Shown here: positions 11,146 through 22,044 of the stretch, piece after piece | Numbering within the stretch: position 1 is the first letter of the stretch | How the letters are laid out: every line of letters begins with the position of its first letter | Assembly (NCBI GenBank): GCA_944739405.2 | Contig: OX123182.2 | Span: 39,185,598 to 39,249,597, forward strand | Reading direction: 5' to 3' | DNA from: Euclidia mi | Taxonomy: Eukaryota > Arthropoda > Insecta > Lepidoptera > Erebidae | DNA: 64,000 bases | Program-made: the position numbers and the translations under genes | Notes under the pieces: model-generated | What the model was told of the DNA's origin: nothing | The model's database searches: none | Seen by the model: only the letters and a program-made list of their open reading frames with translations

Positions 11146-11596
11146 GATTTCAAATCATTAGTCATAGTCTTCAAACCTTTTTGCTAATTATTTTGTACTT
11201 TATAAGTATTTTTGTAACAGATTTTTAATAGTCACTAAAAGCTTTGGAAATCAATAACTTTGATAAAAAATCTTACCATCATTCATCAGCAGACTTTTGC
11301 AAGGCTGCTGCAAGGCTGTTATAGGTATTTAAGTTATATTATAAAATAAGCGATATATGTTAATATAAAAAAAAAGAATGACTGATTACAAACGACAAAG
11401 ACCCCTTTTTCTTTAATTTATGCTCCTCTAGCTTTCCATACTGTAATGTTATGGATTTCATTTGGCAATAGAAATACCATAACTATGACTGGTGAACTTT
11501 TACTTATATACCTACAGGTTTGTACGGAACCCTCGGTGCGCGAGTCCGACTCGCACTTGACCGGTTTTATTTTTATTTTTATAAAAGAAAAAAAAA

Positions 11597-11850
11597 TCTG
11601 CCTCGTTGGTCACGCGGCATAAATGTGCGCGTGGTATTGGGAGGTCTCGGGTTCGATTCCCGGGTCGGGCAAAGTGTTATTGGATTTTTCCGCTAGGAAA
11701 TTCTCAGTAGCAGCACGGAGTCTGGTAATGTGCCCGGTACGGCAATAGGCTCGCCCCCTATTACGTGGGACCTAAAAATTCACGGCGAAGTGTGGTTTTA
11801 ATATTACACCTATGTCTACTCCTTCGGGGACACAGGCGTGAGTCTATAAA
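11597..11850 (+). mobile_element. tRNA-derived SINE, family 1
   Basis: The head has a polymerase III box B, GGTTCGATTCCCGGGTCGGG. The body follows (TCTCAGTAGCAGCACGGAGT, GGCTCGCCCCCTATTACGTG) and the tail is CTTCGGGGACACAGGCGTGA. The box A region is altered (GGTCACGCGGC). It sits directly behind the forward composite repeat. Confidence 0.85.
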
Positions 11851-12008
11851 ATAAAAATAAAATAGAAATTACCATATTATTAAATTAACAACGACGCCGC
11901 AACGTTTATAAGAACCAGCTAAAATTATATTATTATTGACACACATCGCATTTATATTTGTTTCAATATAAGCCCTTTTTTGTATTCACCATTAGTAAAT
12001 ATTAAATT

Positions 12009-12025
12009 ATTCATTTTCTCCACAG
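12009..12025 (+). promoter_or_regulatory. Probable 3' splice site
   Basis: The pyrimidine-rich tract TTCATTTTCTCCACAG ends at 12025, directly ahead of a frame that looks coding. Typical insect acceptor. Confidence 0.5.
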
Positions 12026-12387
12026 GTAAATCGACAAGCGGCATCAATGAAGAGATAATCTGGATTAGTATAAGCATGGCGATCGCTATAGCAGTACTAA
12101 TAGCTATAGCGTTATGCTATATTCTCAAGGAGAAGTGTACGAAGCGACGAGCTTATAGAGAATAATCATGACGATACAAGGAGGAGTTCGCGAAGCACGC
12201 GCTTGCGGACTCCATCACCAACCTGGACCTTGACTTCCCGGATTACACACTCTATCCACAATACTCTCCAGACGGTAAAGAATATTTCTACAACTTTCAC
12301 CGATTCTCCTACATAAGAGAAAGCTTTAAGCTACCACCTAAAGACTACCCAGTAAAAACCAAAGAAGACATCTATATCAATGCGTGA
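12026..12387 (+). CDS. Candidate terminal exon of a host membrane protein, with two in-frame stops
   Basis: After a splice acceptor the frame encodes a short extracellular piece (KSTSGINEE) and a hydrophobic helix (IIWISISMAIAIAVL then IAIALCYIL). A basic stop-transfer stretch (KEKCTKRRAYRE) follows, consistent with a type I membrane protein. The frame then meets TAA at 12163-12165 and TGA at 12169-12171. It continues in the same frame for 71 codons (YKEEFAKHALADSI, DFPDYTLYPQYSPDGKEYFY, LPPKDYPVKTKEDIYINA) to TGA at 12385-12387. The tail has coding-like composition, many acidic and aromatic residues and tyrosines. I do not recognise the family. It may be a pseudogene, a sequencing or assembly error at 12160-12172, or alternative C-termini. 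Upstream exons are not identifiable here. Confidence 0.55.
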
Positions 12388-13665
12388 TAAGGACGTCAAT
12401 GTCTTCAGGAAACAAGAATGTTACTAGCATATTATTGCCATGTATAATTGTATTATAACTGAACGTAAATGTAGCTAGCTATATTTAGAATTCGTAAACA
12501 TCGAATCATAGCAGATTTGTGTAAAGTGATCAAAATTGAAATGTTAAGATCAGAAATAATTGGCTTGTACTTCCAAACTGTCACCGGTGTCGTTTGAACA
12601 AAAGAAAAGGCAAAAATATTTTCACCACATGCCAAAACTTTGGCGCAAAAAGAAGGCATTTTATCGTTTACTTTTATGTAATTACTTCCTTAAATAGAAA
12701 TTAAATTAATTTGTGTTACTCTGAATAAAATATCATATAACTAATTACGAGAATTGTGTTTGGAAAACCATTTCAAGAGTCGAAAGCACATTAATATTTG
12801 TAGACTCGACAACAAAGGTAAGGAAATTTAAATTCTATTAAACTGTGATAGAACTGAGGCTCGACGGATTAAGAGAATTTTCTCAAAACAGTTTTATTGG
12901 AATTGTATAGAAAATACCTTCTTTGTTCTTAGATTATTACAAGGCGTAGTCAAAGGAAATATTTTAAATATTGCTTGTTTCGATTGTTCCGTGCTTCGCC
13001 TTGACGCGGATCGGGGAAACGATAATATCATGTCATAAAATGAATATTCGCCGCCAGCCGTTAAATAATACTTCGAATTTAGACGGAAATCGCGTCCATT
13101 CACTGTCGCTTACTCAACTGGTAACCCTACAAACGAACTTTCTTATGGAGACATAAAGAGCTAGCACAAGATGCAAAATTAATATAATTCAAATTTGATG
13201 TGTTTTGTTAAAACTGTTTATACAATGGCATACGTGTGAGTAGATGTTTGTAGATGTATGTCATTATGCGTGTATGAGTATGTTTTAGTATTTAAGTAAT
13301 ATTTGTAAATTATTTGTAAAATATGCAAACATGCGTGTATGTTATAGTTTATAAATTGATCGTTCTGATTAAATACAGGAATTTTATAAGAAGAACAATT
13401 AAGATAGATATATTCAATATTTTATTATAAAAATTAATTATGTAAATATAACAAAACTATTTGTGCCAATATATAAATATATAATTACAAATAACAAACC
13501 TTGTATTATAATACAAAGTGGCTAAAATATTATAAAGTTAGGTTAAATTTGTAAAATGTAACCTATCTGTAAATAAACATGTTGTAAAGCGCACTACAAT
13601 GAAATGTCGAAACTAAGCTTAAGGTGACGTAAGTTTAATTAAATTATATAAATGAATAAAACACC
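12388..13665 (+). other. Possible 3'UTR of the preceding exon
   Basis: AT-rich non-coding sequence following the exon. AATAAA signals occur at about 12724, 13571 and 13653. No repeat recognised within it. Confidence 0.35.
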
Positions 13666-14084
13666 AAAAACACTGTGTTCCAAAAGAGACAAAGCATTCC
13701 TTGTAGGACGCTTCATTTTTAATATTCATCAATCTTTCTTTTTATTACGACATAAGATGTAAATTAAATTATCATATTTATTGTAAATATTTTAGTGTGA
13801 TCGTTTTATCACGAATTAAATATGAAGTTTTTAAATTTTGATGACCAATACATTCCATCAAACGTTTTGTTTGTTTCTAGAAAACAATAAAATAAATGAT
13901 ACAATATTAACTCATGTCGTTTGATTTCAATAATGGTTAAATGCCAAACAATAAGAGTAATTAAATGTTTGCCCACAATATTTTGCTACGATAATTGTTT
14001 TTTAACAAATCGCCAACTTTCTACACAAGTATAAGTCAATAAGAATTGTTGTGGAAGTCTTGCAGAAAATTAAAGTCAAAGCTT
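13666..14084. other. AT-rich stretch, no gene seen
   Basis: Nothing recognised. Confidence 0.5.
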
Positions 14085-14310
14085 CGAGGTCGGTTTTATA
14101 TGTAATTACATTAAAAGTCCTCCAATTTAAACAATTACCTGATGGTAAGCAATTACCGGCGCCCTTGGACACAAGCAACACCACACGAGTCACAAGTGCG
14201 TTGCCGCCCCTTGGGGTTAGGAAAAAGGATAGGAGGAGGAATGGGATGAGGAAGAAGGAATAAGGGACGGGGCCTCCGGTACTGTCACTCACTGAACGAA
14301 ACGCAACAGC
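14085..14310. repeat. Dispersed repeat with 'CCTGATGGTAAGCAATTACC'
   Basis: The motif CCTGATGGTAAGCAATTACC, followed by GGCGCCCTTGGACAC and AAGTGCGTTGCCG, is a pattern I know as common in moth and butterfly genomes. The frames on both strands (14002-14292) come from the repeat and show no domain. Confidence 0.6.
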
Positions 14311-14548
14311 TTAGGTACAATTACTTTACTTCGATTTTCTGTGCGAGGGTTGTACTTTCCCGGTCGAGCCAGCCCATTCATGCTGAAATCAGCAATGCCT
14401 ACCAATAAAAGTTTCAAGTAAAAACTATGAACGATCCTTATAACGATGGTTTAAATAAATCTTACAAGGAAGTAATATGTATAGTGCTAACATGTCTCAA
14501 GTGAGTACAACTCATGTAAAAAAAAACACAACCATCAAATTATTTATA

Positions 14549-14800
14549 TATGACGACCAGTTGGTGTAGCAGGAGTGTAAGCGACTGCTACGCCGAAGGT
14601 CGCGGGTTCGATTCCCGCTCAAGTCAAACATTTGTGTGCATGAACATAGATCTTTGTCTTGGTCTGGGTGTTTCTATGTATAATATATATGCATTTACAA
14701 AAAAGTATATATGTATGTTTATCCATTATCTAGCACCCATAGTACACGCTCTGCTTAGTTTGGAACTAGATGGTGTTGTGTGAATGTGGTTGAATATTAT
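14549..14800 (+). mobile_element. tRNA-derived SINE, family 2
   Basis: The head GACGACCAGTTGGTGTAGCA has a box A-like part and a clear box B, GCGGGTTCGATTCCCGC. A non-tRNA body follows (CATTTGTGTGCATGAACAT, TCTGGGTGTTTCTATGTATA). The head looks like a tRNA but the acceptor stem does not pair properly, so it is a SINE and not a functional tRNA. Confidence 0.75.
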
Positions 14801-15323
14801 TATATACTTAAATAAGTAAACAATATTTTGAAATAGTAACATATTATAGGTACTATCAAGTGACTAATTTTTCAAGAAAATGTTCGGTGTCTTTCAGGAG
14901 CTATTATTAGAGCTTCCGATTAAAATTGTGATAAAATGTCATCAGATATAAATTTAATTATATTAATACTATTAATTCTAGCATTTTTGCTATAAACACC
15001 GTCTACAAATTATAAGACAATAATACAATCATACCCACTGATGAATATTACTGCAGATTACTCGAACTAACAATGGTAAAGGCTTCTGTTTATCTCCCCC
15101 ACAAAGATATGGGGCGTTCCTATTGCCAAGTCGCAGCGAGAACCTTGAATTAAATCAATAGTCTAAGTATTTCCTATACCTACTCAATTCTGTATTTACA
15201 TACAATTTTAACTTACTTTGTCATGTTCTGTCTCATAAATTGGACTTATAACGACTTTGAAAACTTTACCAGCGGAACACAATTTAATAGCTCATAAAAT
15301 TTCCTCAGTATGGAAAAGAAAGC
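14801..15323. other. No gene seen
   Basis: AT-rich sequence up to the RTE insertion. Nothing recognised. Confidence 0.45.
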
Positions 15324-15338
15324 AGAACTCTCAATTCT

Positions 15339-16961
15339 CATCATCATCATTGTCTTGCCCTGGTCCCAATTTATTTGGGGTCGGCGCAGTATGTCTTTCG
15401 CTTCCATACTTCTCTGTCACCAGTCATCCAATCGTTTACCCCTTTCCCTTTCATATCCATCCTCACACAGTCCTTCCATCTTTTCCTTGGCCGTCCTCTC
15501 CCTTTTCGTCCTTCTACATGCATATTTATCACTGTTTTACCTACATACATCTCATCTCTCCGCATAACATGTCCATACCAAGCCAATGGACTCCCTTTTA
15601 GCTTTTCATCTATGGGCGCCACTTCCAAACTACCTCTAACGTAATCATTCCTAATTCTGTCCATTCTTGTCACTCCACACATCCATCGTAACATTCAGTT
15701 CTCTGCCACATGCAATCTTTTCTCATCCATCTTCTATGTAGCCCAACACTCAGCTCCATACAGTACGACAGGCCTCATAACCGACTTATACATGCGGCCC
15801 TTTAATTTCACAGGCATTTTGTGGTCGCATATTGTACCTGAGACCTGTCGCCATTTCATCCATCCTGCGTTGATTCTTTGCCTAACATCCCGATCAATTT
15901 CGCCGTCATCTTGCAGGAGTGAACCTAGGTAGCGGAAACCGGAGCATACTGGTAGAGGTGTACCGCCGAGTGTAACCGGTATAGGAGTGGAGAGACCGCC
16001 AAAGTCACAGAACATAATTATATTTTGTTTTGGTTCTGCTTATTCTCAGGCCTACATTCTCCAATCTCTGCCGCCACTCCTCCAGCTTACTCTGCACCTG
16101 CAAGAACGATGTCGTCGGCAAACAGCCTGCACCAGGGTGCCTCTTCCTGTATGTCCGATGATATAGCATCCATAATTAACAGGAAGAGGTAGGGGCTAAG
16201 GGTCGACCCTTGGTGTAAGCCTACGGCCACATCGAATCTGGCTGTGATACCAGCTGCGGATTGGACTTGCGTTCGGCATTCAGCGTACATGGCTTGAATC
16301 AACGTCAGGTATTTCCCAGGCACTCCTTTCTTCTTCAGGGCCCACCACAAGACTTCACGAGGCACTCGGTCATATGCCTTTTCAAGGTCGACGAACACCA
16401 TGTGCAAGTTTTTATGCGCCTCCCTGTATTTTTCGTACATTTGGCGAAATGCAAAAGTGGCATCCATCGTACCTCGACCAGGCATAAAACCGAATTGGTT
16501 TCGTGAAATCTCACTCTCATCACCCAGGCGTCGCTCAATTACTCTCTCCCACACTTTCATACTATGAGGCATTAACTTTATTCCCCGATAATTGTTGCAC
16601 TCTTGGATATCACCCTTATTTTTAAAAATGGGCACCAGGTAACTGTTGCACCATTCCTCGGGTATGGTCTCCTCGTGCAACAGCTTATTGAAGAATAAAG
16701 TCAGCCACGCCCATCCATCATCTTCTAACGCTTTCCATGCTTCTACTGGTATTCCATCTGGTCCGAACGCTTTTCCATTCTTCATTTCACTATCAGCCTT
16801 TTTTACCTCTTCCTTATTTATTTCCTTCACTAAACCAATATTCATCACCTCATTCTCAAGTTTTCCGCTCCAATCGTTCTCCTCATTCATTAACTTTTCA
16901 AAGAATGTCCTCCATCTTTCTTTTATTCTATCTTCGTCCATAAGAATTGCTCCTGTTCAGA
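15339..16961 (-). mobile_element. 5'-truncated RTE-type non-LTR retrotransposon with 15-bp target duplication
   Basis: AGAACTCTCAATTCT occurs exactly at 15324-15338 and again at 16962-16976 on either side of the insert. On the minus strand the element ends in CCCCAAATAAATTGGGACC and a short (ATG)n run, the kind of 3' end RTE elements have. The endonuclease and N-terminal RT are missing. The intact long duplication suggests a fairly young insertion that was defective on arrival or has since decayed. Confidence 0.92.
15371..16941 (-). pseudogene. RTE-type reverse transcriptase, broken
   Basis: The first 284 codons (16941-16087) carry the RT core: NGKAFGPDGIPVEAWK, NNYRGIKLMPHSMKVWERV, RNQFGFMPGRGTMDA, motif A MVFVDLEKAYDRVPREV, motif B LHQGSTLSPYLFLLIMD and the catalytic LFADDIVL. 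A ~2-bp loss near 16086 and another shift near 16020 move the frame. The C-terminal part then reads from 16015 (FRYLGSLLQDDGEIDRDV, VLYGAECWAT) through a TAG (about 15731) and a TGA (about 15695). It finishes with MLRWMCGVTRMDRIRN, WYGHVMRRDE and RKGRGRPRKRWKDCV. The order and motifs match RTE (BovB-like) proteins; the endonuclease is absent. Frames on the opposite strand here are shadows. Confidence 0.9.
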
Positions 16962-16989
16962 AGAACTCTCAATTCTATTACCTGTTATT

Positions 16990-18825
16990 ACTTTTTAAAT
17001 ATCTAGCCTCCACGGCAAATACGCCTGTGAAATAAGCTCGGTTGTACATCGCTGCTTTGAGGTTATTAATTATGTCATACAAATTAGTTATTACTTAATG
17101 GCTGCTTAATCTTCTTTATAGTTTAAGAAAATTTAATATGCAAAAAGTATGAACGACAATGACTGACAACTTTGTCTTTAAGTTTGCTATATTTTTTTTC
17201 ATGTTTAAATATTAGAGTTCTTCTTCTTGAAAGGCACTTGCGTCCTTGACGTGAAGAAAGAAAAAATGATGCCATAGCTCAGTGGATAGCAATAAATTTT
17301 ACTTAAATAGTTGCTATTTCATGAATCGATGTTTTTGGCCTTCAACAATATTGTGGCAATGGACGTATTTTTTTACATTCGATTTTACCTGGAACCTCGC
17401 CATCAGCCACTATGATAAGGAGACATCGGCACCAAAGATGTATCGATTGAATTAGGAAATTTGCGACCAATTTCTTATTGAGCAGAGTTCAAAAAAAGTA
17501 AATTTAGCTCATTCTGCTGACCCTCAACCGGATGTCTACCATAGTATATTGGATTTACATAAAATCGCTCGAGATATTTAAACCGAAAGATCTAGATCTA
17601 GATCGAAAGTTCTAGAAACTATATTATTTATTACTATCCGACGTTTTGATTTCCTTACTGGAATCGTGGTCACGGAAAGCGGAGGAGATATTATTTTGTC
17701 TTAAATTCAAAAATTAGTAAATAGAAATTCGATTTCAATGTTTAACCTTCAAAACGTAAACGTAAACTCAAGATAATACTAAATGTAACATATTACAGAT
17801 CTTAAATACCAATTACTTACTCAGTTTAATGAATGTCACCAATGTGGGCAGTACATAATCTAACACTTCTGAACGCATTCTGGCGCACACTGAAGCAGAA
17901 GGTATTACCAAGCTAATATATGTACTTATCATTTGACAAAAATTAAAAGCAAAGAAAAACATATACAAGAACGCTATCTAGTGCGTATTCAACCCTTAGT
18001 GCTCCCGAGGGTATATTTGAAAGGGTTTGGTAAATACCTCTCTAAAGCTGGGAACAAAGAGAAGAGTTACAAACTACTGCTCGCAACAAAAGGGTACCTG
18101 CTTACCTTATCGTCAAAGGGCTTAATTGAATTGTGCTTACTGACTTATAGTAGCGACACATCCTATAAATCATTTTATAAATCAAAAGTTTAAATGGATC
18201 ATTTTAGTCCATCCATGCCTGCCTACTATTCGTTCTGTTATGCGTTTGCTTTAAGATTTTGCGACTAAATTGCTGAGTCTTAAGACTCAGCGTTCAAACA
18301 TAGTTGGTATGCAATTTGGCATCTGGTTTTACAAATATTATAATTTATATGAGCTTACCACACAGGAGAAGCCCAGGTACAAGGTTAGTAGAGAAATATA
18401 TTAAAAACCAATACATATTTATTAGTATAGTGTTTGTTGTATTAAATATAATGAAAACTACTTATTATACAGAGTTTGTGACCTTCAGGAAACTGTTATC
18501 ACATTATATAACGTGCTTTTGTGTCTGCTCCCGATACTTAGCTTGTTTTGAAACATGACAATTGGCATTACAACCACGTAGATAATGTATAACTTCTGAC
18601 CTTCACGATCATTAGTCAAGTCGCTACCACCGGAATGCATAATTCATTCGGCATATCACTGTTCCTGTTTAGCACTAGACAATGGAATGAACCTTCTTAG
18701 TAACTTTGAATATCAATTTTTTCCTTACTGAAGGACTATATCACTGAGCGATAACGCTAATCTATTTGAATAAGTGTTCTGGAAATACAACTTATCTGTA
18801 TAATATCACTGACTGACTACTTACA
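16990..18825. other. Mostly unique AT-rich DNA
   Basis: No supported gene. A weak tRNA-like piece, GCCATAGCTCAGTGGATAGC near 17271, may be an old SINE head. The frame at 17933-18193 has no domain. Confidence 0.4.
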
Positions 18826-18829
18826 AAGC

Positions 18830-18960
18830 GTTTGGGCGCAGGAAGCTGAAATTAGATGCATATTCCTTGGGGAAGAAGTGCACTAAGAAGGGATTTCCCG
18901 AAATTCCCACAGGATCGGGAAGAAACGTTTAAATTAAAATAAAATTTACGAGGGTAGCTG
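18830..18960 (-). repeat. Dispersed repeat, inverted relative to 21840-22000
   Basis: GCGCAGGAAGCTGAAATT and GTGCACTAAGAAGGGATT are the reverse complement of similar words in 21840-22000. A common lepidopteran repeat type. Confidence 0.65.
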
Positions 18961-19187
18961 CGAGCCTCCTCTATTATACAATTGTAAGGTTCAGTTTCAC
19001 TAGATTCAAATTCATTTATTTCATTAGGTTATATGAAAACCCCTATGAACGCCAATAACTATTACTGGGTAGGCAATATCGTCCAATTAAATGCAAAATC
19101 AGAACGGCATTTGAAGGACCTTATCTTAATTTAACCAGGATTCAGTCAGACGTTGGAAAAAATTTGTTCTCGCTGTGGGAACCTCGT

Positions 19188-19482
19188 GCAGCGATAGCCT
19201 AGTGGAGAGACCGACAGACTGCTACGCAGAGGGTCCGGGTTCGAATCCACGGCGCGCACCGATGACTTTTCGGAGTTATGTGCGTATTAAATTGTTAATT
19301 ATAAACGAAAAATAAACGAAAACATCGTGAGGAAACCTGTATGTCTGAGAGACATGTTCTCGAAAGACATGTGAAGTCTGCCAACCCGCACTTGGCCTGC
19401 GTGGTGGACTATGGCCTTACCCTTCTCATAATGGGAAGAGGCCCGTACCTAGCAGTGGGACAGTATAAAGGGCTGATGATGA
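19188..19482 (+). mobile_element. tRNA-derived SINE, family 3
   Basis: Head GCGATAGCCTAGTGGAGAGA (box A) and GGGTTCGAATCC (box B). The body reads CATCGTGAGGAAACCTGTAT and CCGCACTTGGCCTGCGTGGT, and the tail AAGAGGCCCGTACC, AGCAGTGGGACAG, then GGCTGATGATGATG. The tail resembles the RTE 3' end at 40455-40606. Relatives are at 32555-32832 and 44770-45715. Confidence 0.88.
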
Positions 19483-21315
19483 TGTGGGAACCTTGCGCTC
19501 GCAGGCTATTTTCTTACGATGAATAGTGGTCATCACTGTTGCCACGTCTCCTACGCCCGAACCTACGGCAATTGTGAACAGCCGACTGCTCACAAAATGG
19601 AACAATGAATTATTCACAAATGGACGACTATAGTGAATATCAATTAAGGGGTAAAAATTTAATAAAAATGTAAAGGGGTGTTGAATATTTTTTTATAAAA
19701 TATATCCTGTTAGTTTTACTATAATGATGTCAACGACACAGGACAGCGAACATTGACGGTATAACGTTTTGATCACGCATTCAAGTTTATAATAGTGTCG
19801 AACCAGTATTGCAAGTCGCCATCAAGTGAAGTGTCGTATTATTTTCATACGCAGACCCACTGTCGGTTTTCTCTACACCACACGATATCCTAATTAGAAG
19901 TTTTCGATCCTACCCACTTAAATCATTGTGATGTCCTTCGACGGACAGGTAACGTGAATCGCAATTTTCACGGCAGAATTAGCTAGCCATTTGACGCTAG
20001 CAAGCTCGTAGTCGTTCGTTTGTCCGTCTTATATGTCGCGTCTTCTAGTCCTGTCGTTTCCGAAGGTAGCAATGTTAGCTGCCAACGTTCTCAATTTAAT
20101 ACTAAACAAGACGTGTGAAAACGGTTAAAGTTGACTTTTGTTGGACAATTGTTGAGAATACAAAGAAAATACACATGTTTTATTAAATTTATTTTGTGCT
20201 TTTATTTCAAGGTTGGAAGTTCACGCACCTACATCTAAGAAAACTGGCCTATATAGAGCGGCTAGACACAGAGTCGACCGTAAAGGCACAAATGATTATA
20301 TTGTATTTAGATCAAATTGTAACTGCTTATTATAAATCGGTTCAAAGCGCTAATTTCGGTTTTGCCCTTTATTTTGTATTGTTCATAAATAACAAACATT
20401 AATTACTTTATTTTCCAAATATAATATACCCATTATTGATGATTTCACAGTTCTTATTGCGATTGCCAGATGTATATTTATCTTTCAATTTTGTCAGTAA
20501 CCTAAACTCAATTACTGAATTGTGTAGAATTGAGAGAGTTAATTTTATTGGTTGTATTTGATGCATATTTAATGGCTACAGTTACCACAAAGATGTTTTT
20601 ACACAACTAAGGCACCATCTTGGTTAAAAATAGGTCTTTCGGTTATATTATGTCCATCACAAATATCATAATCAGTATCAGATAAGCCAATTAGCCGTGA
20701 AAATTGCCTGAGTACATTCAGATATATTATTATTATATATTTTTTTTAGAAAGTAGTTAGTAAATAATTGTCAGCTTTGTTTTCTTCGGAACAATCAGCA
20801 CAGCTACTGACCTGTGCTGGAACCTATGAAGACAGTTTGTCCAGTTGTTTCAGATCTACATACTACAATATAGTAGAATTACCACAAATTTGCATATGAG
20901 ACCTGCGCAGAGAGAGAGAGAGAAATATGGTGATCTAGTTCGTAGTCTTTGTTCATACTATTATAAAAACAAACAGCTATAACATGTGCGTGAGACGATT
21001 AATATACTTATAATAATAAATCGAATTTAATTTATTATTTCTAGTAGCCAGGTTAGGTCAAAGTAATATTGGACAAATTAAATAAAATAAAATGTACTGT
21101 AATGTAAATGTACCTAAATGACAAAAAATGTTAAAAACGAAGAGGAAAACTGCAACAAGTCTGTTGGTTTATCGTGACTAATGATTGTCTTTTCGTACAA
21201 TTAGCAGTAACTAAGCTGTTGGCCGAATATTATTGATAATTATGTATAATGGTGCAATAGATGAAGATTAATTGGTTTCACAGAGTTTTGCACCAAAGGT
21301 TAGAAGCAATGTAAA
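19483..21315. other. Mostly unique DNA, no supported gene
   Basis: Positions 19740-20150 are less AT-rich than their surroundings and non-repetitive. They could be a regulatory or untranslated region, but no frame supports coding. A short (AG)n run is near 20909. The 68-codon frame at 20196-20402 has no domain. Confidence 0.35.
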
Positions 21316-21356
21316 ACATAACATAACGCTTTTATCCCCGAAAGGGTAGGCAGAGT
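21316..21356 (-). mobile_element. SINE tail fragment
   Basis: ATCCCCGAAAGGGTAGGCAG matches the 3' end of family 1 SINEs; nothing else of the SINE remains. Confidence 0.5.
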
Positions 21357-21839
21357 TATTACAAAATTTTCAGATTAAAAGCAATAGAAAATAAAAGCGC
21401 CTAGCCAATTAAAACTGTGCCTCGTGTGGTACCTATTTACAACTTCCTCGCATTTTTTTCTTCTAGATGCTCTTTGTTATTTTATATGATTTATATAGTT
21501 GTAAACACCAATACAGATTTTTTTGATCTTGAAGAAGTCTTTTTAGCCACACATAATCAAAAACACATAAAAATATTAAATACATACATGTAATAGGTAT
21601 AGGACACAATTCAAGATTGTTACCAAACTCTGGATATCAAAATGACTTTACAAAAATTAATTGATGATTTGAAACGTATAACAACAAACAAAACTAAGAT
21701 GTAGACTACAGCAAACCTACCGTATCATGTCGATACATAATTCTGAATAGCTTTAAGAGGTAAGGCCGCCCCGCAAACCATCAATCTTTATTAATGAACT
21801 AGAGGACGCCAGCAGCTACGCCTGCATTTTTTTTTAATT

Positions 21840-22000
21840 TACCCGTTTTGGCCGATCCCGTGGGAATTTGGGTAATCCCTTCTTAGTGCACCCCTACGGT
21901 CCCCAAGGAACATACATGCCAAATTTCAGCTTCCTGCGCCTAATAGTTTCCGCTTTAGCATGTCTGTCAGTCAGTAAGTAACGCAAGGATTTTATATATT
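21840..22000 (+). repeat. Dispersed repeat
   Basis: CTTAGTGCACCCCTACGGT, CATGCCAAATTTCAGCTTCC and GTCTGTCAGTCAGTAAG, inverted relative to 18830-18960. Confidence 0.65.
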
Positions 22001-22044
22001 AAGATGAGCGTCGGAATCGGTTCTAGAGAGATTATTTATTTATT

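Larger units (their letters stand above)
8796..11570 (+). mobile_element. Lepidopteran-type repeat with internal ~317-bp tandem units (forward copy)
   Basis: It starts TTTTTAGGGTTCCGTACC, followed by CGGAACCCTTATAGGA, and ends CGGAACCCTCGGTGCGCG then GAGTCCGACTCGCACTTG. In between are about four head-to-tail units of ~317 bp marked by CTCTTGAACGCGTGGAGG, GTGAACTCAGAATCTTG and AAGGAAAAATTGCG. A remnant of an RTE 3' end and a ~400-bp unique segment with AATGTTATGGATTTCATT follow. The near-terminal palindrome GCGAGTCCGACTCGC could be a Helitron-like hairpin, but no CTRR end is evident, so the class stays open. An inverted, larger copy is at 46670-59433. Confidence 0.75.

Noticed and set aside
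8796..11570. Firm assignment to Helitrons
   Set aside because: A near-terminal palindrome exists, but no 5'-TC start or CTRR end could be fixed.
14556..14630. Possible tRNA gene
   Set aside because: Box B is good but the acceptor stem does not pair and a SINE body follows; it is a SINE head.
15257..15644. Plus-strand frames over the RTE element
   Set aside because: Antisense shadows of the RTE coding region; no domain.
19193..19262. Possible tRNA gene
   Set aside because: Same reason: tRNA-derived SINE head with SINE body and GATGAT tail.
20196..20402. 68-codon frame after a possible acceptor
   Set aside because: AT-rich, no domain, no supporting neighbours.
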